The notes beneath the pieces are model-generated. The model was not told the origin of the DNA and did no database searches. It was given only the letters and a program-made list of their open reading frames with translations. Both the position numbers and the translations under genes were made by a program. Below, piece by piece: positions 24,974 through 33,652 of a DNA stretch of 64,000 nucleotides (the stretch's first letter is position 1; each line of letters starts with the position of its first letter). The stretch lies in NCBI RefSeq assembly GCF_029714945.1, contig NZ_CP121634.1, positions 6,593,001 through 6,657,000 of the forward strand. The letters are read 5' to 3'. The DNA is from Bradyrhizobium sp. CIAT3101. Its GTDB lineage: Bacteria; Pseudomonadota; Alphaproteobacteria; Rhizobiales; Xanthobacteraceae.

Positions 24974-25705
24974 CTACCCGATCGTCTGCAGCGCCGGAAA
25001 TGTCTCCAGCAACCAGATGCTCACATTGGAGACCGCGCCGGTGAGGAAGCCGATTCCGGTGATGACCATCAACACGCCCATGGCACGCTCGACATTGACG
25101 AGCTGGCCCTTCATGCGCGCGAACAGTTTCGAGAACTGCTCGATCATCAGCGCCGCGATCAGGAAGGGAATGCCGAGACCGGCCGAGTAGACCGCCAGCA
25201 GCCCTGCGCCCTTCGTCACGGTCGCCTCGGCCGCGGCAATCGAGAGGATCGCGGCGAGGATCGGGCCGATACAGGGCGTCCAGCCGAACGCGAAGGCGAG
25301 CCCCATCACATAAGCGCCCCAGAGGCCGACAGGCCTGGGCGCGGTCAGGCGCCCCTCGCGCATCAACAGGCCGATCCGCGTCAGCCCGAGGAAATGCAGG
25401 CCCATGATGATGATGACGATGCCGGCCAGGATCGACAGCTCCGCCGACCAGGCGCGGATCAGCCCACCGATCAGCGAGGCACTGGCACCGAGCGCCACGA
25501 ACACCGTGGAGAAGCCGAGCACGAACAGCAGCGCCGCCATCATGATCGCGCGCTTGGAGGCCCTGTCAGGCTCGCCGCTCTCGACATGCTCGATCGTGGC
25601 GCCGGTGAGATAGATCAGATAGGGCGGAACCAGAGGCAGGACGCAAGGCGAGAGGAAACTGACAAGGCCGGCAATCAGCGCGGCCGTAATCGAAACATTT
25701 TGCAT
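24974..25705 (-). CDS. ccdA: CcdA family cytochrome c biogenesis / thiol-disulfide transporter
   Basis: Six-helix inner-membrane protein of 243 residues that passes electrons from cytoplasmic thioredoxin to the periplasm. The two conserved redox cysteines are in SFLSPCVLPLVPPYLIY (helix 1) and GWTPCIGPILAAIL (helix 4). Start ATG 25703-25705 (MQNVSITAALIAGLV). Converges with the FAD hydroxylase, ten bases away. It could serve c-type cytochrome maturation, which FixO and FixP in this window require. Confidence 0.9.
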   Translation of the reverse strand: MQNVSITAALIAGLVSFLSPCVLPLVPPYLIYLTGATIEHVESGEPDRASKRAIMMAALLFVLGFSTVFVALGASASLIGGLIRAWSAELSILAGIVIIIMGLHFLGLTRIGLLMREGRLTAPRPVGLWGAYVMGLAFAFGWTPCIGPILAAILSIAAAEATVTKGAGLLAVYSAGLGIPFLIAALMIEQFSKLFARMKGQLVNVERAMGVLMVITGIGFLTGAVSNVSIWLLETFPALQTIG

Positions 25706-25913
25706 GATGCAGTCGGAGCCATCCCGGGCCCTCGGGCAGCGCGCGGGAAATGCGCACACAACCGGAGCCGAACCGGCTCTGGTGTAGCCGATGCCGGGGA
25801 ATGCGCAACAGAGGCGCGATCAAACCAGGGCTCCTCCCGATGCCGTCTGCGATCACAGATGCGGCATCGGGACGCGCACAAACCTCGCCAAAAAGCGAGA
25901 TTCGGCGGCGCGG

Positions 25914-26180
25914 CTACTTCACCACGCGGAGCAGCGGACGCCGGGGCTGGTCCTGCGTCTGCTTGGAGGGGGGCAGCGGTTCGCTGGCAGCGCTCCGCAG
26001 CATTTCGTCGCACAGCGCCTTGAGGTCGGCACTGTCAATTCCTTTGAGCTTCATCCTGACATCGAGGATGACGATCGAGAGCAGCTCAGCCGACTCACGG
26101 CTGTTGCTCTCATTGAGAACCTTGCGGCACTCCTCGAGCGTCTCGAGCACCGACTGCAACTGTTCGTCTGAATGCGACAC
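25914..26180 (-). CDS. Hypothetical protein (88 aa), helical
   Basis: Starts with GTG at 26178-26180 (reads as SHSDEQLQSVLETLEEC) with GGAAAGAACGCC just upstream. Two amphipathic helices and a basic proline-rich tail (SKQTQDQPRRPLLRVVK). No signal peptide or helix long enough to cross the membrane. I do not recognise the family. The frame remains open upstream to 26474 but the extra part has no ribosome site and looks like GC-driven open frame. Confidence 0.6.
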   Translation of the reverse strand: MSHSDEQLQSVLETLEECRKVLNESNSRESAELLSIVILDVRMKLKGIDSADLKALCDEMLRSAASEPLPPSKQTQDQPRRPLLRVVK

Positions 26181-26651
26181 GGCGTTCTTTCCGTTAGTTC
26201 GGGCTACGAGACGTGCTTGAAACGATCCCCTTCGCCCCCAAAGCGAGCCGAGGATAACATGGGGAGTCCGCGCCCTCGAAGATGATTTCAATGTGTTTCT
26301 GCGCCGAAACCACTGTTCCAGACGGCATCGCCAGGCGACGCAGGTCGGAGCGATCAAAGCTGAAACGTTTGGGCCTGCGCGATCGATCCATCCCGCGAGC
26401 GCACGCGGCATTTCGCACGCTACCCTCCGGTCCACATGGACCCGGCAATCCCGCAGCCACGGTAAGGCTCGCAACGGAACGCACGACTAACCCCTCTTCC
26501 GGGCAACAATTTGCCCGATTCCCAGACCTAAGCACACTAAAATACCACCTCGGGCGCGGTAAGTATGGCGTTCAAAACTCACCAATCCCCAACCCGTCGT
26601 GGTTGTGGTTTGCGCTAGATTCTGCCAGTTTAGCGACCCGAAAGGACTTGT
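26181..26651. other. Intergenic region upstream of LysR gene
   Basis: 471 bp with no convincing gene. One notable element is the perfect inverted repeat CGGGCAA-CAAT-TTGCCCG at 26500-26517, about 135 bp before the LysR start; it could be an operator. Otherwise I see nothing specific. Confidence 0.4.
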
Positions 26652-27701
26652 ATGCACTCCTTGGCGGAAAGGGGCGTTCCACTGGAGGAACGCCTAAAGA
26701 CAAATATCAGCGGCCTCTCCGATTGGGATGCGGCCCGCATTTTCCTGGAAGTCGTTCGATGCGGCAGTTTCCGCTCGGCGGCCGAACGGTTGTCTTTGTC
26801 GATCAACGCCGTCCGCCGCCGGATCGATGATTTCGAGCGCCAGACCGGCACCACCCTGTTCACCCGCGACGTCCACGGCACCCATCTCACCGACGAAGGT
26901 GCGCTGGTGGTTTCCGCCGTGGAGCGCATGGAGGCGGCCGCCTTCGACGTGCTGCGTACCAGCGACTCGACCGCCAACGCCCTCACCGGCGAGGTCCGCG
27001 TCGCCGTCACCGAGGGACTGGGCACGTTCTGGCTCGCCCCGCGGCTGGTCGAATTCCAGCAGGCCTATCCGAAGATCATCGTCGATCTGCATTGCGCGAT
27101 GCGCTCGGCCGACGTCTCCCGCCACGAGGCCGACGTGGCCATCCATCTGTCGCGGCCGTCGGCACTCGACGTCAAGCTGGTGCGGCTCGGCCGCATGCAT
27201 CTGATGTTCTGGGCTTCGGAAAAATACCTCGAGAAATACGGCACGCCGCGCTCGGCCCTCGAATTGATCAAGCACCGCCTGGTGCTGCAATTCGCCGACC
27301 AGCTCGCCGCCAAGGAAACCTTTGAGAGCTTCTTCCCGGGCATTCCGGAACGTGACCTTCTGGTCATGAAGACCAACGTCTCAAGCGCCAACTACTGGGC
27401 CGTCGCGAATGGCGCCGGCATCGGCGTATTCCCGAGCTATGCCATTGCGCTGGGCGGGAAGTTGATTCCACTGGAGGTCGAGTTGAACCGACCGCTGGAT
27501 ATCTGGTTGTCCTACCACCCTGGTAGCGGCCGGATTCCCCGCGTGCGGCACATGATTGACTGGCTGATCGAAGCTTTCAATCCAGCTCGCTTCCCGTGGT
27601 TTAAGGAAGAATTCGTGCACCCGCATGAATTCAAGGACTCGTATATGGGCGAACCCCTGACCCAGCTCTTCGGGGGATTTTCAACCGAAGAACAAAGGTG
27701 A
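26652..27701 (+). CDS. LysR family transcriptional regulator
   Basis: 349 residues. The N-terminal wHTH is DAARIFLEVVRCGSFRSAAERLSLSINAVRRRIDDFERQTG, preceded by an unusual ~25-residue extension. A periplasmic-binding-like effector domain (about 118-320) follows and the last ~30 residues are another extension. AAAGGACTTGT is a good ribosome site for ATG 26652. The stop overlaps or abuts the following XRE gene, so the two regulators are co-transcribed. Target genes are not evident. Confidence 0.9.
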   Translation: MHSLAERGVPLEERLKTNISGLSDWDAARIFLEVVRCGSFRSAAERLSLSINAVRRRIDDFERQTGTTLFTRDVHGTHLTDEGALVVSAVERMEAAAFDVLRTSDSTANALTGEVRVAVTEGLGTFWLAPRLVEFQQAYPKIIVDLHCAMRSADVSRHEADVAIHLSRPSALDVKLVRLGRMHLMFWASEKYLEKYGTPRSALELIKHRLVLQFADQLAAKETFESFFPGIPERDLLVMKTNVSSANYWAVANGAGIGVFPSYAIALGGKLIPLEVELNRPLDIWLSYHPGSGRIPRVRHMIDWLIEAFNPARFPWFKEEFVHPHEFKDSYMGEPLTQLFGGFSTEEQR

Positions 27702-27709
27702 AAAATAAA

Positions 27710-28102
27710 ATGAAAGCAGCGGCGAAGAGAATGAAGCAGCGCAGTGCCGGCAAGCCGGACATCGAGCTTGGCAAGCGGATTCGCTTGCGGCGCGTCGAGA
27801 TGAAGATCTCGCAGGCCGAGCTCGGTGAAAAGCTCGGCGTGAGCTTCCAGCAGGTCCAGAAGTACGAGAAGGGCGTCAATCGCGTCGGCGCGGCTCGGCT
27901 GCAGCAGATCGCCTCCGCCCTCGATGTGCCCGTGACCTTCTTCTATGACGGCGACAACAAGGCCCGCGAAGTCGAAAGCCTCCTGTTCCTGGACTCGGCT
28001 TTCAGCCTCCGCCTGCTGCGCGCCTACAGCAAGATCAAGGATCAGACGGTGCAGCGTCAGCTCGTCTCGCTGATGGAATCGATCGCAGCCAACGAGAGCT
28101 GA
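27710..28102 (+). CDS. XRE family helix-turn-helix regulator
   Basis: 130 residues: basic N-terminus, HTH_3 domain (IRLRRVEMKISQAELGEKLG, then VSFQQVQKYEKGVNRVGAARL), and a C-terminal helical segment found in many Rhizobiales paralogues (SLLFLDSAFSLRLLRAYSKI). ATG 27710 is preferred with AGGTG 9 nt upstream; a GTG at 27698 would overlap the LysR stop by four bases. Followed by an intergenic transcript region ending in a terminator at 28251-28276. Targets unknown. Confidence 0.88.
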   Translation: MKAAAKRMKQRSAGKPDIELGKRIRLRRVEMKISQAELGEKLGVSFQQVQKYEKGVNRVGAARLQQIASALDVPVTFFYDGDNKAREVESLLFLDSAFSLRLLRAYSKIKDQTVQRQLVSLMESIAANES

Positions 28103-28448
28103 GCCGGTCGACGGTCTGGCCTTCAGGCCAATGTTCAATCCGCCGCGTCGCGGGGGCGCGGCTGGATTGGGCGGGGCCCGATTGGCAGGATGAGACCTGA
28201 CTTGCAGGATAAGGGCTAGCGCGCCCTACGCGCGCGGCCTTCGGTTTTTGGGGCGGCCTAGCCGCCCTCTTTTTTTGGCATTCGTCGCCGGTAACGCGAA
28301 CCCGCCCCAACCTTGTTGCGACCTAATCGAGAGCCGCCGCGTGGACCGCGGAGGCCTCGATGCGCTTAATGGGACCGCAACCCTGATGCCCTAGCTTCCC
28401 GCCGATTTCGCGAATCGGCGCACGCAGCAAGCGGCCGGGAATTGCCTC
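28103..28448 (+). other. Structured 3' region / possible small RNA, and promoter region of transpeptidase
   Basis: 346 bp without a gene. Contains TGGCCTTCAGGCCA and other GC-rich inverted repeats followed by a strong terminator, 150 bp beyond the XRE stop. This is long for a simple 3' UTR, so a small RNA is possible. The rest (28277-28448) probably carries the L,D-transpeptidase promoter. Confidence 0.35.
28251..28276 (+). terminator. Rho-independent terminator
   Basis: GGGCGGC-CTA-style hairpin with GCCGCCC followed by TCTTTTTTT on the plus strand. Ends the LysR-XRE transcript (or a small RNA). Confidence 0.85.
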
Positions 28449-29816
28449 ATGGGGAAAACCAGACAGATGTCGAAACGCCATGCCGTGATCATTGCCATGG
28501 GCCTCCTCGCCAGTGCCTCCGCGCTCGCGCAGACCGAGACCACGGGCCAGGCCGGGTCCAAGCCCGCCGTCCCGTCCGGCACGGTGCCCGCAGCCGCCAA
28601 CCCGGCTCACGCCGCGGCCCCCAAAGCCGCCACTGCGGCACCGGCTTCGACCGCCGAGAGCCGCTCGGCCGCAGCGCTCGCGCTGACGCATGAGCCGACC
28701 TATGACGAGGGCAGCGCCCAACGGATCAAGGATGCGGCGCTGAGCTATTCCGATCTCGCGGTGCGCGGCGGCTGGCCGACGATTCCCGCGGACGCCAAGT
28801 TCGCGCTCGGCGTACAAGGCGCCAACGACGACCTCCTGCGCAAGCGGCTGATCCTCTCGGGCGATCTCGCCGCGGAGAAGGCGAGCGGCGCTTTCGACCA
28901 GGATCTCGCCGACGGTGTGAAGCGCTTCCAGGCCCGCCACGGCCTTGCGCCGACGGGCACGATGACGCCGCGCACGCTCGCGGCGATGAACGTCACCGTG
29001 CAAAAGCGCATCAAGCAACTCGAGGCGTCGCTCGAGCGGCTCGAGAACACCAATTTCAGCTTCGGCCCGCGCTATGTCGTGGTCAACATCCCCGCCGCCT
29101 TTGCCGAGGCGGTCGAGAACGACGTCGTGGTGCGGCGCTATCGCGTCATCGTCGGCAAGACCGAAAAACCTTCGCCGACGCTGACGGCCCAGATCACCGC
29201 CGTGGTGCTGAACCCGACCTGGACCGTGCCCTCCTCCATCGCCAAGACCGAGATCTCCGCGCATATGCGCAAGGACCCGACCTATCTGTCGCGCATGCAC
29301 ATGGAGGTGCTCGACGGGCACGACAATCCGATCGACCCGCATTCGGTCGACTGGTCGGGTACGCATACGCCGAACTTCACCGTGCGCCAGCAGAACGGCA
29401 CGTTCAACGCGCTCGGCTCGGTGAAGATCGACATGCCGAACTCCTATTCGGTCTACATGCACGACACCAACCAGCGTAATCTGTTCAGCGACGATTACCG
29501 CTTCGATTCCCACGGCTGCTCCCGCGTCGACAATGTGCGCGATCTCGCCGCCTGGCTGCTCAAGGACCAGCCGAAGTGGAGCCGTGCCGCGATCGACACC
29601 GAGATCGCGACCGGGCAGCATCAGGAGGTCGCCATGGCCAGGAAGGTGCCCGTGGCCTGGATCTACCTGACGGCGTGGATGACCAAGGACCAGACCATCC
29701 AGTTCCGCAACGACGTCTATAATCAGGACGAGCAGTTGCTGGAGGCGACCGCCGAAGAAGCCGCCTTCTTCAGCAATGCCGGCAGCCATCCGCTGACCGC
29801 GCATATGGCGCAGTAG
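28449..29816 (+). CDS. L,D-transpeptidase (YcbB-like) with peptidoglycan-binding domain
   Basis: 455-residue periplasmic cell-wall enzyme forming 3-3 cross-links or anchoring proteins. N-terminal signal peptide (RHAVIIAMGLLASASALA), an Ala/Pro-rich linker (30-80), a peptidoglycan-binding helical domain (FDQDLADGVKRFQARHGLAPTGTMTPRTLAAM) and a YkuD catalytic domain with the nucleophile motif FDSHGCSRVDNV. The in-frame ATG at 28467 (MSKRHAV) may be the true start because GGGGAAAACC lies before it. No operon partners. Confidence 0.9.
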   Translation: MGKTRQMSKRHAVIIAMGLLASASALAQTETTGQAGSKPAVPSGTVPAAANPAHAAAPKAATAAPASTAESRSAAALALTHEPTYDEGSAQRIKDAALSYSDLAVRGGWPTIPADAKFALGVQGANDDLLRKRLILSGDLAAEKASGAFDQDLADGVKRFQARHGLAPTGTMTPRTLAAMNVTVQKRIKQLEASLERLENTNFSFGPRYVVVNIPAAFAEAVENDVVVRRYRVIVGKTEKPSPTLTAQITAVVLNPTWTVPSSIAKTEISAHMRKDPTYLSRMHMEVLDGHDNPIDPHSVDWSGTHTPNFTVRQQNGTFNALGSVKIDMPNSYSVYMHDTNQRNLFSDDYRFDSHGCSRVDNVRDLAAWLLKDQPKWSRAAIDTEIATGQHQEVAMARKVPVAWIYLTAWMTKDQTIQFRNDVYNQDEQLLEATAEEAAFFSNAGSHPLTAHMAQ

Positions 29817-29924
29817 GCATGCAATCGCGGCACGGGCGGATGCAAGGCTGCATCCCCCGCCGCGGTTGACCGGAGCCTTCGCCCGGTCGCACATTGCGCT
29901 CGCCAAACGACAAGCGAGCGCGCG

Positions 29925-30740
29925 ATGCCAGATCTATCCCAGGAAACTCCCTACGCCGACGGCAAGATCCTCAAGCAGGTCACCGACGGCGTCGGCGTGA
30001 TCACCTTCAATAATCCCGACAAGCGCAACGCGATGTCGCTGGAGATGTGGGAGGGATTCGGCGAGGCGCTGACCGCCTTGCGCGACGACGAGACGGTGCG
30101 CGTCGTGATCATGCGCGGTGCCGGCGGCAAGGCGTTCGTCTCGGGCGCCGACATCAGCCAGTTCGAGAAGACCCGCCACAACGCGGCCGCCTCCGAACAG
30201 TACGGCAAGCGCAGCGCCGCCCAGCGCGCGCTGCTCGCCGATTACCCGAAGCCGACGATTGCCTGCATCCAGGGCTTCTGCCTCGGCGGCGGCATGCAGG
30301 TCGCAATGCTCGCCGACATCCGCATCGCAGCACATGACAGCCAGTTCGGCATCCCCGCCGCGAAGCTCGGCATCGCCTATGGCTATGACGGCCTGCGGCA
30401 CCTGGTGTCGCTGGTCGGCCCGTCCTGGGCGCGGCTCTTGATGTACACGGGCATGCGCATTGATTCCACCGAAGCGCTGCGCATCGGCCTCGTCGAGCGC
30501 TTGATTCCGGACGATCAACTCTGGGGCGAGACCATGGCGATTGCCGAGACGATCTCGCACAACGCGCCGCTCGCGATCAAGGCCGCCAAGGTCACCATCG
30601 CAGAAGTGCTGAAGGACGAAAGCCAGCGCGACATGGACGCGATCAAGGCTGTCGGCACGGCCTGCATGGACTCCGCGGATTTCCGCGAAGGCCGGCAGGC
30701 CTTCATGGACAAGCGCAAGCCGCAGTTTTCGGGGAAGTAA
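29925..30740 (+). CDS. Enoyl-CoA hydratase/isomerase family protein
   Basis: 271-residue crotonase-fold protein. CoA and oxyanion-hole motifs are clear (GAGGKAFVSGADISQF, QGFCLGGGMQVAMLADIRIA). The positions that hold the two catalytic glutamates of true hydratases read IPAAKLGIAYGYDGLRHL, so neither Glu is obvious; it may be a hydrolase, decarboxylase or other crotonase. ATG 29925 follows AGCGAGCGCGCG, a weak ribosome site. It has its own strong terminator immediately after. Confidence 0.85.
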   Translation: MPDLSQETPYADGKILKQVTDGVGVITFNNPDKRNAMSLEMWEGFGEALTALRDDETVRVVIMRGAGGKAFVSGADISQFEKTRHNAAASEQYGKRSAAQRALLADYPKPTIACIQGFCLGGGMQVAMLADIRIAAHDSQFGIPAAKLGIAYGYDGLRHLVSLVGPSWARLLMYTGMRIDSTEALRIGLVERLIPDDQLWGETMAIAETISHNAPLAIKAAKVTIAEVLKDESQRDMDAIKAVGTACMDSADFREGRQAFMDKRKPQFSGK

Positions 30741-30742
30741 TC

Positions 30743-30777
30743 TGCCGCGTCGCTCGCTTTGAGCGACGCGGCATTTT
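30743..30777. terminator. Bidirectional terminator between crotonase and peroxidase
   Basis: Perfect 13-bp stem TGCCGCGTCGCTC / GAGCGACGCGGCA with a GCTTT loop and a TTTT tail. It sits between two converging genes and probably serves both. Confidence 0.9.
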
Positions 30778-30781
30778 GGAC

Positions 30782-32662
30782 TCAGGCCCAATCGTGATGG
30801 TGCAATTCGTTGGGGTTCACGCCGAGCAGGTCGATCGTTTCGTTGCGGAGATGCAAAAGGGTTCCGCCGTGATGATCGGAGGATACTCTGACGGCAGCAA
30901 AGCCACCGTTCTGCAGCAGTTGCAGCTTATCGACCTTGGGATCGTAGTCGGTGATGACCGCCGTGTTGTGTTGTCCCGTGAGGTTGCCAAGATCGAAAAC
31001 AAACGTGTCGGCGCCGGCGCCGCCGGTCATCGTCATGTGACCACTTGCCGCCACCAAGGTGTCGTCCAGGCTACCGCCGGTCAGCGTGTCCTTGCCTGGA
31101 GATCCCACCACCAGCTGAGCCTGACCGCTCACGGCGTTCGCTCCGGTCGGATCAACCCCACCAAGCGTGCCGGAATGTCGCTCGGTTGATACGAACGCAT
31201 CCGCCTGCATGGCGGTCGTACCTGTCGTATCGCGTTCGATAATGTCCGAGAGTGTGGTCGACTTGATGTCCTGCAGGGTTTGCCGATCGAAACCCTGGTT
31301 CTCGAAATACAGCCGGTCCCCATCGCGCAACGCCGTAAACTGGTCAGCGATGATCCTGCCAAAGGTCTGACCGATGGCCGCTCCCGCCGTATGATCCTCC
31401 GCCAGCCCGCCCGTCCACAGGTCTACGGCATCGACCGAGCCATAAGCCTGCTTCAACGCCGAAGCCGTGGCCGCATCCGAGGTGATCTGGTCGAAGCTCT
31501 TGTAGGGAGCAAGTCCCAACGCCTCCCGCGTCTGGTTCAGTGTCCCGAGACCCAGATCGTGCGCACGTTGGATGTTGGTCGCGGCCAGATCGATTGCATC
31601 CGGAGGATCACTCAGGAAACTGCGGAGCTCCTCAACGATATGAGTATCGAGCGGTTGCGCGGTATCGCTGGCAAGATGCCGCAACAGTCCATCGGCGCCG
31701 CCATTGGCAATGAACGCCGCCGGCGCTTCGAAGAAGGTGTCCGCCAGCGATTGTTCGGCTGTGGTCGCGCCCAGATTGCTGATGCCATTGATGTCGGCCG
31801 ACACGATGGAGTGACCGAAACGATAGGCCGCTCCTTCAAATTCCTCGGTGATGCGGGCGTTAACGTTGGGATCATAGCCGTGATAGGCCGGAATCGCATT
31901 CTTTCCCAGCAAATGCGGCAGGAACTCATTATAGGTGATGTTGACCATTTCCGCGGTCGTGATCGCCCTGGCCATCTCGTACAATTGGTCGCCGCTCCAG
32001 CCCGGATGCTCCTGCTGCAATTGATCGACCTGGTAATTGTGTTCGCGAACGAACAAGGTCTGCAGCGCCGTCAGATCGGGATTCTCCTGCGCCCGCACAT
32101 CCCCTGCCGCAAAGGCGGGTCCCTGCGCGGTCATGACGATCGGCAGATTGTCCCCGGCCGACACCTTCATGTGACCATCCGCGGTGCGCAGGCTGGCCGC
32201 GGTGACGGGGTCGGAGCCATACACCTGGGAGCCATCGAGCCAGCCGGTCACTGTGTTGATGGCAGTTGCGGGATGTCCGGGCACGCCGGTCGCCGGATCG
32301 ATCGCCACCCGCGTCACGGGAATCACGGTGCCTTGAGGCAGCGTGTCGCCCGCCGGAACGGGAATCGAAATATCCGCCGTGTTGACCCCGCTCTTTTCCA
32401 GATCGAGGTCATGATCCACAAACTGACCCCATGCATACATCATCCCGGACAGCGCGACGCCGTTGACCTCAAGATGGGTGTCCGGCGCGTTCGCCACCAC
32501 GATGTTGCTGATCTCGCGCGGGTTCGGACCAGGCTGCATGGCGTCAAAGCCATCGGCGAAATTCGCCGGCCCCACGCGTGCAAAGTCCGTGTTGGCCTGA
32601 TTGAGGGCCGGGTCCGCAAGGTTGTTGTCTGAACCGTCGATGGTGCGGAAATGGAGCGCCAT
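30782..32662 (-). CDS. Animal-type haem peroxidase with RTX-like C-terminus
   Basis: 626 residues. Peroxidase-cyclooxygenase superfamily: distal His84 in WGQFVDHDLDL, calcium/substrate region GWLDGSQVYGSDP, and proximal His284 in AYRFGHSIVSADI. From about residue 520 it has glycine/aspartate repeats (GSPGKDTLTGGSLDDTLV, MTGGAGADTFVFD) of hemolysin type, and no Sec signal; together these suggest calcium-dependent folding after type I secretion. No secretion genes are adjacent. Role could be halide oxidation, adhesion or defence. ATG 32662 with a weak GGAGGG at distance. Confidence 0.87.
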   Translation of the reverse strand: MALHFRTIDGSDNNLADPALNQANTDFARVGPANFADGFDAMQPGPNPREISNIVVANAPDTHLEVNGVALSGMMYAWGQFVDHDLDLEKSGVNTADISIPVPAGDTLPQGTVIPVTRVAIDPATGVPGHPATAINTVTGWLDGSQVYGSDPVTAASLRTADGHMKVSAGDNLPIVMTAQGPAFAAGDVRAQENPDLTALQTLFVREHNYQVDQLQQEHPGWSGDQLYEMARAITTAEMVNITYNEFLPHLLGKNAIPAYHGYDPNVNARITEEFEGAAYRFGHSIVSADINGISNLGATTAEQSLADTFFEAPAAFIANGGADGLLRHLASDTAQPLDTHIVEELRSFLSDPPDAIDLAATNIQRAHDLGLGTLNQTREALGLAPYKSFDQITSDAATASALKQAYGSVDAVDLWTGGLAEDHTAGAAIGQTFGRIIADQFTALRDGDRLYFENQGFDRQTLQDIKSTTLSDIIERDTTGTTAMQADAFVSTERHSGTLGGVDPTGANAVSGQAQLVVGSPGKDTLTGGSLDDTLVAASGHMTMTGGAGADTFVFDLGNLTGQHNTAVITDYDPKVDKLQLLQNGGFAAVRVSSDHHGGTLLHLRNETIDLLGVNPNELHHHDWA

Positions 32663-32874
32663 GGTTTCCCTCCGTACAGAGTAGACCCAGCTCCTGCCTC
32701 ATTGACCGCTCTCGAAACGGCGCTTTGATGATTCATTGTGACGCTCGTGCGGTCGTTGAGCGACGATGTGGAAGCATTTTTGGGGTCGCTGAAGCGAGCG
32801 GGACCGGAACAATGGGCTCTGGCGCGCGGTCGCGGCAATGCTACAATCAGTGCAACCCGTCGGTTGGACGCAAC

Positions 32875-33621
32875 ATGAAAAACACGCTGAACTTCGTCGG
32901 CGATGGTGACGATGTGGACGTCATCTTCGACGTCGAACGAACCTTTGGGATCAAGCTGACCGACGCGGAAGCGGAGCAGACACGCACCGTCGGCCAGCTT
33001 TACGATCTGATCGAATTGAAGCGTCCGAATGCCGGCACCAGGACGCAAGCGTGCCTGTCTCAAATGGCATTCTACCGCCTGCGCCGCGCACTTAAGATCA
33101 TGGGAATTGCGGGCGAGATCACGCCCCAAACACCCATTTCAATTCTTGAGCAAATCGAGCCTCGTTCGATAGCTCCGAAATGGCGCCGGCTTGCGCAGAA
33201 TTCAGGCCTTGATCTTCCAAGTCTGGAAACCTCTTTCCAGTGTTCGGAGCGCGTCGTTCGTTGGCGGGCCCTTTTTGTGTGGGGAACGCTCATGTGCCTA
33301 TGGATGGCCTTTGGAATCCCATGGGACTATCGGCTTTTCATGCTCATGGCGGGCGCACTCTGCCTCGACATTGGCCTTGGCTGCCTGGGGTGGCTGATCT
33401 TCCGGACCATTCCGCGTCGCATTCTCACGATCGGCGAATTGGCGCGAGAAGCGGCTGGCGTCAGCTTTGCGAAACTGATCATCGAGAACAACGAAAGCGC
33501 GCCGTCTGACCGGTGGTTTGCGCTAACGGCGATCTTGCGAGCGATTACGGGGCACACGGTTGCAATTACGCGTCAGACGACGTTCTTTGCGAAGCACGCG
33601 ACCCACGACTTAGCGCTCTGA
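32875..33621 (+). CDS. Membrane protein with acyl-carrier-like N-terminal domain
   Basis: 248 residues from ATG 32875 (MKNTLNFVGDGDDVDVIFD). Residues 10-45 look like helices II-IV of an acyl carrier protein (IFDVERTFGIKLTDAEAE, TVGQLYDLIE), but the serine that carries phosphopantetheine is missing. Two adjacent transmembrane helices follow (VWGTLMCLWMAFGIPW, LFMLMAGALCLDIGLGC), then a cytoplasmic ~75-residue tail with IGELAREAAG. Base composition is somewhat lower in GC than neighbours. Family not recognised. Confidence 0.65.
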   Translation: MKNTLNFVGDGDDVDVIFDVERTFGIKLTDAEAEQTRTVGQLYDLIELKRPNAGTRTQACLSQMAFYRLRRALKIMGIAGEITPQTPISILEQIEPRSIAPKWRRLAQNSGLDLPSLETSFQCSERVVRWRALFVWGTLMCLWMAFGIPWDYRLFMLMAGALCLDIGLGCLGWLIFRTIPRRILTIGELAREAAGVSFAKLIIENNESAPSDRWFALTAILRAITGHTVAITRQTTFFAKHATHDLAL

Positions 33622-33652
33622 AACCGGCCTGCTTGGGGTTTGATGTTCGCCA

